Shown one piece after another: positions 6,301 to 9,673 of a DNA stretch of 9,673 bases. The position numbers were made by a program, and so were the translations under genes. Source of the stretch: an uncultured bacterium (GTDB lineage: Bacteria > Cyanobacteriota > Vampirovibrionia > Gastranaerophilales > Gastranaerophilaceae); the NCBI GenBank assembly GCA_900314375.1, contig OMVC01000168.1:1-9673 (forward strand). The letters run 5' to 3'. The notes under the pieces were generated by a model, which saw only the letters and a list, made by a program, of their open reading frames with translations, made no database searches and was not told the DNA's origin. The first letter of the stretch is position 1. Every line of letters starts with the position of its first letter.

Positions 6301-7828
6301 AGCAGGAGCTTCAACAGGAGCTGTAAATGCCGACGGACTAGCGACAAATCCTGTTGAAATAATAGCAGATACAATATTGGCTTCGGATAGTATTCGAATA
6401 AATTCATTAAAATATAATCAAATAATTACTTCTCAAAATAAAAAAACATCCGTTCAAAACCAGTTATACGCATCAGGCAATATAAAACTTTTAAAAGATA
6501 AAATTCTTAAATTTAATAATTTTAAAATTAAAACTCTTGAGCCTACAAATGCGAGAATATTTAATATTTTACTTAAAAAGCCTACGATTAAACAAGGATT
6601 ATTTACCTCGGATTTAACAATAAACGGAACTTCCGTTGCCCCTATGGTATTAGGAAATCTAAAAATTACCGGTATCGATATTCCGTTTTGGGATACTACA
6701 ATAAGAGATATTGACGTGGATTTTAAAAATGATTATATTATGCTAAATTCGCGCGGTTCAATCTTAACAAATGATATTACTTTACTTGCCCAAATCGTTA
6801 ATAACCCGGCCCCGCCATACATAATTGAAAATGTGACTTTGGATGCTGATGCGTTGGATTTGAATATGCTCATGGAAAAACTCGATGATATAAATACCGA
6901 CAGATTACGTTCAAAACAATTACAAAATGATATGACATTAACATTTTCACCGGAGCAGGTAATTATAAAGGACGGACAGATAAAAGCAGATAAAATAATT
7001 ATAAAAAAAGCTCAAGCAACTGATTTTAATTCTACACTTCACCTTGGTGAAGATCACGTATTAAATGTTGACAATTTCGAATTCAACCTTGCAAACGGGA
7101 CTGTTAACGGAAATATAAAATCCGATTTATCCACTATGGGTATGAACGGTTCAATGAGCATAAAAAATGCAGATGCACAGATTATCAGCGAGAACTTTTT
7201 TGATATGCCGGGGCAAATGTACGGACTTGTAACAGGAGATTTGAATGTCGCTTGCAAAGGTTCAACAAGTACGGATTGCGTAAAAACACTCTCCGGCGAC
7301 GGACATTTTGACGTAACTGACGGCAGAATGCCAAAACTCGGGTCTTTAGAATATTTGTTAAAAGCAGCCAACCTGGTAACCGGCGGTGTTACAGGGCTAT
7401 CAATAAACGGAATTATTGATTTAATTACCCCGTTAAAAACAGGGAATTTTGAAAAAATTTCAGGTGATATAAAGGTGAAAGACGGAGTTGCGACAGATAT
7501 TGATGTCTATTCAAGCGGAAAAGAATTAAATATGTATTTAACGGGTAAGTATGATATTCCGTCACTTGTAGCCGATATGGAAGTATATGGCAGTTTGTCA
7601 AAGAATTTTTCAACAGTTATAGGCAAAATCGGTAATATGTCATTAAACAGATTATTGAATAAAATTCCGGGAATAAATATTAATGAAATAAACCCGAAAA
7701 CAACCAGTAACATCAATAAAATTCCGAATTTTGACAAAGATAGCACCCTTCGAGTTTTCAGAGCGGAAATTTTCGGAGATATTAATGGCAGTAATTATGT
7801 AAAAAGCTTTAAATGGATAAAGCACTAG
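3332..7828 (+). CDS. Large AsmA/TamB-like envelope protein (bridge-type lipid transport superfamily)
   Basis: 1498 residues. It begins with a positively charged MKREWK and one hydrophobic segment (about 7-30), a signal anchor that would place the remainder in the periplasm. The rest is beta-rich with many short repeats of the kind 'G.v.l.a.G....P...G.l....', for example near 380-405 (NGARPEVFGSAKIRG), 955-980 (HLKGTFDKLRAVANLNI) and 1096-1115 (NGTSVAPMVLGNLKITG). Near 1320-1345 is the AsmA-type C-terminal signature SGDGHFDVTDGRMPKLGSLE. AsmA, TamB and YhdP proteins form long hydrophobic grooves that move phospholipids between inner and outer membranes, so a diderm envelope is implied. Two cysteines at 1308 and 1316 could form a disulfide. 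The only start that keeps the anchor is 3332, although no Shine-Dalgarno precedes it. Which family member it is (AsmA, TamB, YhdP) cannot be fixed, so no symbol is given. Confidence 0.85.
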   Translation: MKREWKIVTTLGIAAALCGGYFWGIPAVVSLPKHKSEIQQRIYEETKINVDLGNPNLSMGSFPSVWVKSDSISVINKDNSKALYLKNPKVKLKLFPLLFKKIEVARVYADKENANFVLKKDKKFYLGDYPLEFEKKDSKFKLAKVNMNLGNYNITLEDQYKDKNILFNGEYIKNATYRSDDKVSLATKGVFTVDGNSTPYYSDIEIDLPLTNFTDDKLKLNAQLNNFDLSQIAPYVEILSKGYIKDLKGQLSVNAQTKKNKNHHKSVTTDIKTKNLEIIGKDKPSSIIFKDDLDVKTKFETIAGGIKIKTATIEGNGVRIAVDGKLSSSGKKIPAMDLRVKISPSKLEQVQKLIPGLADLLPDMDLYKLKSYDCFGEGETDLHFVGNGARPEVFGSAKIRGIYIIRKGLIADEGASVDLKFRGKVMDISVFVPTEPEQHVTLDGWIMIDGSKYSELDIKTTDSIQMEPAQIVLNPLHEIFKFKLGPVPIMKIKGVARLDVQSRGKKVDPHLFGKMFFRNATAEFNNIHNLTLHNGAGEIDFNNTEIPFKTTSATINGQSAQIYGKCNVKGGLNVIAQTKNQNIPAILKVINTSDDMIDVQKVIKPFTHPDGIADLKLNIYGNAKDVEHIEFNKDLFAKGTITLHNATTILQDTYLPLHNINGVVNFDKKDADYDLTGQIRNSRVKVTGTAHDKTIDLTAASDLIAIADIMDAFQPNSYMPYKNEIGKIDVSIIGKYKGIAETGNLDYNKIIVDGKILSNMYSHNPIKVKGGDFNIRQGVLKTNTLSGLFNNNPYTLSFTGTDIYKSMKIKDAVFDMRGFNTASINDIKNQITLPEYMRKQFDTVSDINGEVDIKGYIKNGGIYSDTNLNNINFSYKPLNARIDIKSGKANMRGNTLYLGNINSTVSSMPVYLNGNISNILTNPSLDLYTSGKLTQRFLDRVYNDNSVYPVKVKGDVKYKAHLKGTFDKLRAVANLNIGEDSSIYFMGATLAGASTGAVNADGLATNPVEIIADTILASDSIRINSLKYNQIITSQNKKTSVQNQLYASGNIKLLKDKILKFNNFKIKTLEPTNARIFNILLKKPTIKQGLFTSDLTINGTSVAPMVLGNLKITGIDIPFWDTTIRDIDVDFKNDYIMLNSRGSILTNDITLLAQIVNNPAPPYIIENVTLDADALDLNMLMEKLDDINTDRLRSKQLQNDMTLTFSPEQVIIKDGQIKADKIIIKKAQATDFNSTLHLGEDHVLNVDNFEFNLANGTVNGNIKSDLSTMGMNGSMSIKNADAQIISENFFDMPGQMYGLVTGDLNVACKGSTSTDCVKTLSGDGHFDVTDGRMPKLGSLEYLLKAANLVTGGVTGLSINGIIDLITPLKTGNFEKISGDIKVKDGVATDIDVYSSGKELNMYLTGKYDIPSLVADMEVYGSLSKNFSTVIGKIGNMSLNRLLNKIPGININEINPKTTSNINKIPNFDKDSTLRVFRAEIFGDINGSNYVKSFKWIKH

Positions 7829-7833
7829 TTTTT
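7806..7833 (+). terminator. Weak terminator-like hairpin overlapping the end of the AsmA-like gene
   Basis: GCTTTA (7806-7811) pairs perfectly with TAAAGC (7818-7823) across a six-base loop. A run of five T lies at 7829-7833 after the TAG stop (7826-7828). The AAAAA at 7801-7805 can also pair with the T-run across a five-base bulge. The stem is short and AT-rich, so termination would be partial. It would separate this long gene from thyX. Confidence 0.35.
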
Positions 7834-7837
7834 ATAA

Positions 7838-7866
7838 TTGCCATGTTTTAATTTTTTATTTATTAT
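7838..7866 (+). promoter_or_regulatory. Sigma-70-type promoter of thyX
   Basis: TTGCCA (7838-7843) and TATTAT (7861-7866) each match consensus at five of six positions and have the ideal 17-nt spacing. Transcription would start near 7873, right at the Shine-Dalgarno AGGGGA (7874-7879) of thyX, so the leader is only about 14 nt. Confidence 0.55.
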
Positions 7867-7886
7867 TATGAAAAGGGGATAGAGCA

Positions 7887-8606
7887 ATGGAAGAAAGAAA
7901 CAATAAACCGATAGTAAAGCTTATATCAAAGCCTGATAATATGTTAAAAACAGTTTATACTGCTTGTCGAACATGTTACAGTGCACAATCACCCGTTGAT
8001 ATGTATGAAAATGACGTTGACGAAGAAAAAATGCTGAAACTTATTAAAAATGTTGTGTCATCCGGACATCATTCGACAATAGAACACATACAAATAAGTT
8101 ATGCTATTTCTAATGTCTCAAGAGCCTGTACCCATCAGCTTGTAAGACATCGTTTAATGTCTTTTTCTCAAAAATCACAAAGATACGTTCAAGAAAAAGG
8201 ACAATTTGATTATATTATTCCGCCTACGATTGATAAAAATCCTGAATTAAGAGAAAAATTCGTTTCTTTTATGAGTGAAATTTCTGATAAGTATCAAGAA
8301 TTTGTTGATGCCGGAATACCTGCAGAAGATGCAAGATTTGTGTTGCCAAACGCCGCTTCATCATCTTTAGTTGCAAGTTTGAACTTAAGAGAACTTATTC
8401 ACCTCGCACAATTAAGACTTTGTACACGCGCACAATACGAAATACGCACAATGGTCAAGGCAATGTGTGACGAATTAACAAAGGAAGAACCGTGGCTGAA
8501 AGAATATTTAGTACCAAAATGCGAGGCTCTTGGCTTTTGTGATGAACATAAATCCTGCGGCAGAAAAATAACAAAAGCAGAACTCTTTGAAAGGGCAGGA
8601 ATATAA
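7887..8606 (+). CDS. thyX: Flavin-dependent thymidylate synthase ThyX
   Basis: 239 residues. The family-defining RHR(X)7S motif is present as RHRLMSFSQKS (residues 87-97) followed by QRYV. Upstream is the conserved 'SSGHHSTIEH' region (about 58-67), and downstream are 'PNAASSSLVASLNLRELIHLAQLRLC' and 'AQYEIR', typical of the dUMP- and FAD-binding C-terminal half. ThyX is a homotetrameric cytoplasmic enzyme that methylates dUMP to dTMP using methylenetetrahydrofolate, FAD and NADPH, replacing ThyA where that is absent. The C-terminus carries extra cysteines (CEALGFCDEHKSC), which are common in the family. The start is fixed by AGGGGA at 7874-7879. The next gene overlaps its stop by one base, so the two are translationally coupled. 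Confidence 0.97.
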   Translation: MEERNNKPIVKLISKPDNMLKTVYTACRTCYSAQSPVDMYENDVDEEKMLKLIKNVVSSGHHSTIEHIQISYAISNVSRACTHQLVRHRLMSFSQKSQRYVQEKGQFDYIIPPTIDKNPELREKFVSFMSEISDKYQEFVDAGIPAEDARFVLPNAASSSLVASLNLRELIHLAQLRLCTRAQYEIRTMVKAMCDELTKEEPWLKEYLVPKCEALGFCDEHKSCGRKITKAELFERAGI

Positions 8607-8785
8607 TGAGTTTTTGGGAAAAGATAAAATCTTTTTTTACAGGTACAGTGTCTGATGAAGAATTTGAGCGTGAAATAGCAACAGGCAATTATAAACAATG
8701 TTCATTATGCGGAATTTATGTCCATAAAGAAATATTGGATGATAATGGTAGTGTATGCCCAAAATGCAAAACAAAAATTGAATAA
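8606..8785 (+). CDS. 59-residue zinc-ribbon protein overlapping thyX
   Basis: The ATG at 8606-8608 shares its A with the TAA stop of thyX (TAATG), and AGGA at 8597-8600 inside thyX can serve as ribosome site. The product MSFWEKIKSFFTGTVSDEEF... has an amphipathic aromatic N-terminus (residues 1-12). A single four-cysteine knuckle pair follows, C32-SL-C35 and C51-PK-C54, expected to hold one zinc ion. The 15-residue spacing is that of a small zinc ribbon. The overlap means co-transcription and coupled translation with ThyX, and the terminator at 8817-8847 closes the unit. I do not recognise a named family. DNA or RNA binding, or a redox or metal role beside ThyX, are only possibilities. Confidence 0.8.
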   Translation: MSFWEKIKSFFTGTVSDEEFEREIATGNYKQCSLCGIYVHKEILDDNGSVCPKCKTKIE

Positions 8786-8816
8786 AATGTGTGGGATATA
8801 ATAGAATTTGCATAAA

Positions 8817-8847
8817 AAAAAGACCATCTTATTAAAGTGGTCTTTTT
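8817..8847. terminator. Bidirectional intrinsic terminator between converging genes
   Basis: AAAAAGACCA (8817-8826) and TGGTCTTTTT (8838-8847) form a perfect 10-bp stem with a loop of 11 nt. A T-run ends the stem on the plus strand, and the A-run starting at 8814 gives a T-run on the minus strand. It therefore terminates the thyX unit rightward and the 8865-9395 gene leftward. Confidence 0.88.
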
Positions 8848-8864
8848 CATTATATTTATTTTAT

Positions 8865-9395
8865 TTACTCTTCTGTTTTATATTTGTCGAATAAATCATC
8901 TACCATACCTTCAACGGCTTTGCGTTCTTTTAATTCAGCATCAAGTATGGCTGCTTTTTCAACTTCTCTTGCATCAAGATATTGTATGAATTTTGCATCT
9001 CTTTCCGGCCCGTAACTTGCGTCTTTTATGGCTTTATAAGCATTTTTTGCTTCGGAATTATTATGGAATTTTATAGCATTCTGAAACTCTTCACCTTTTT
9101 TAACATTTGCGCTATCAGGGCCTTCCCAAGTTGCGCTGTAATGTAAAAATTCATCCTTTGGTTCTGTGACATTTACAGTGCCGCCACGGTATTTATTGGC
9201 ATAAGGGGAAACAATTGTACTGCCATTTTCATCAAGAACTAAATCATAATATTTTGTATTTTTTAGTTCTTCACCGACTTTTTGTAATGTTTCAATTTCT
9301 TTGCGTGACGCATTTTTTAATTTTTCTACCGCACCCGGCTTAATTTTTAATGCCATTCCAAAATTTGTTGAAGAAGAAACTCTTGATACTTGCAT
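8865..9395 (-). CDS. Hypothetical 176-residue protein with N-terminal 'TNFGMALKI' motif
   Basis: The minus-strand frame starts at ATG (9395-9393), with AAAGGAT (9407-9401) 5 nt upstream as a good ribosome site, and ends at TAA (8867-8865). The product begins MQVSRVSSSTNFGMALKIKP and is hydrophilic and charged throughout. Helical, Lys/Glu-rich segments lie at about 22-46 and 113-175, around a probable beta-containing middle (50-100, 'YYDLVLDENGSTIVSPYANK', 'YSATWEGPDS'). It has no signal peptide, membrane helix, cysteine or catalytic motif I can name. Short Ser/Asn-rich leaders running into 'NFG' remind me of numerous lineage-specific proteins in gut Melainabacteria, but this is recall only. 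It is transcribed towards thyX and ended by the shared terminator. Function unknown. Confidence 0.8.
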   Translation of the reverse strand: MQVSRVSSSTNFGMALKIKPGAVEKLKNASRKEIETLQKVGEELKNTKYYDLVLDENGSTIVSPYANKYRGGTVNVTEPKDEFLHYSATWEGPDSANVKKGEEFQNAIKFHNNSEAKNAYKAIKDASYGPERDAKFIQYLDAREVEKAAILDAELKERKAVEGMVDDLFDKYKTEE

Positions 9396-9560
9396 AATAA
9401 ATCCTTTCTTGTTATTTTGATTTTTCAGTTATAAAGTGATAATAAACCTTAAAAATTAGAAATTTGCTAATATGGAAAAGACCTATTTACAAAAATTAAT
9501 AATATGTAATAAAAAAAGTATAAATTTTATAGTAAAATTTATTTTGTAAAGGAACAATTT

Positions 9561-9673
9561 GTGAAAGCATTAATCCAAAGAGTAAAAAAAGCGTCCTTAA
9601 CTATTGACTGCGAATTGTATTCTCCTGTCAATAAAGGTTTACTTGTTTTCCTGGGTGTGCATAAAGGTGATAT
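9561..9673 (+). CDS. dtd: D-aminoacyl-tRNA deacylase, N-terminal part (runs off window)
   Basis: The GTG at 9561 opens a frame that stays open to the window edge (37 full codons). The product reads (M)KALIQRVKKASLTID and then NKGLLVFLGVHKGD, which matches the N-terminus of DTD proteins, 'M(R/K)A(L/V)(I/V)QRV..A.V.V......G..GL.VLLGV..GD'. The enzyme hydrolyses D-amino acids, and glycine mischarged on tRNA-Ala, from tRNA in the cytoplasm as a proofreading factor. The start is supported by AAGGA at 9549-9553, seven nt before the GTG. The catalytic SQFTL motif lies beyond the window. The gene is divergent from the 176-residue protein gene. The 165-bp AT-rich spacer between them (9396-9560) holds no promoter I can place with confidence. 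TTTACA at 9486-9491 is a possible -35 with no well-spaced -10. Confidence 0.9.
   Translation, partial: MKALIQRVKKASLTIDCELYSPVNKGLLVFLGVHKGD

Noticed and set aside
7868..7882. ATG AAA AGG GGA TAG minimal frame covering the thyX ribosome site
   Set aside because: It consists of the Shine-Dalgarno sequence itself after a chance ATG from the -10 region, and the predicted transcript starts inside it. Treated as coincidence.
8399..8698. Minus-strand open frames opposite the end of thyX and the zinc-ribbon gene
   Set aside because: Both sense genes are strongly supported (ThyX motif, CxxC pairs, coupled overlap). The antisense frames have no supporting signals.
1..9673. CRISPR array, tRNA/rRNA genes, insertion sequence transposase, phage or toxin-antitoxin genes
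   Set aside because: I read for regularly spaced repeats, clover-leaf-like segments, transposase motifs and small gene pairs and found none that could be supported.

Overview
The window is a visibly AT-rich, gene-dense bacterial segment with TATAAT-like promoters and AGGA/GGAG ribosome binding sites. It carries a flagellar export protein (FlhB), a FliA-like sigma factor and a very long AsmA/TamB-like envelope protein, which points to a diderm and potentially flagellated bacterium. Rubrerythrin suggests an anaerobe or microaerophile, and thymidylate is made by ThyX. Together with a small protein opening with an 'NFG' motif, the set reminds me of the non-photosynthetic cyanobacterial lineage (Melainabacteria / Gastranaerophilales). 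That placement is an inference from gene content and recall and was not tested.

Layout. 1-186 is the 3' end of a uridine kinase/phosphoribulokinase-like gene. 259-2074 holds flhB and a FliA-like sigma factor, two flagellar-type genes in tandem with no other flagellar gene in view. 2075-2390 has no convincing gene and is full of repeats: several small hairpins, a 123-bp imperfect inverted repeat (2183-2305) of REP/MITE type and an AT-rich GAAAA tract. 2391-2540 (minus strand) is a small gene for a 49-residue protein with its own Shine-Dalgarno site. 2700-3278 is a complete rubrerythrin. 3332-7828 is a 1498-residue AsmA/TamB-like protein that fills almost half of the window. 7887-8785 is a two-gene unit, thyX plus a 59-residue zinc-ribbon protein whose start overlaps the thyX stop. 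A bidirectional terminator (8817-8847) separates it from a converging minus-strand gene (8865-9395) for a 176-residue protein I do not recognise. The 5' end of dtd (D-aminoacyl-tRNA deacylase), GTG-started, runs off the right edge from 9561.

Functionally this is a mixture of housekeeping (nucleoside or sugar kinase, ThyX, Dtd), envelope biogenesis (AsmA-like), oxidative-stress defence (rubrerythrin) and motility or secretion (FlhB, sigma). I see no CRISPR array, tRNA, rRNA, transposase, phage gene or obvious defence system. Nothing here amounts to a clearly new multi-gene system. The less ordinary items are the thyX-linked zinc ribbon, the small minus-strand gene beside the repeat cluster, the apparently Shine-Dalgarno-less start of the AsmA-like gene, and the unrecognised 176-residue protein.
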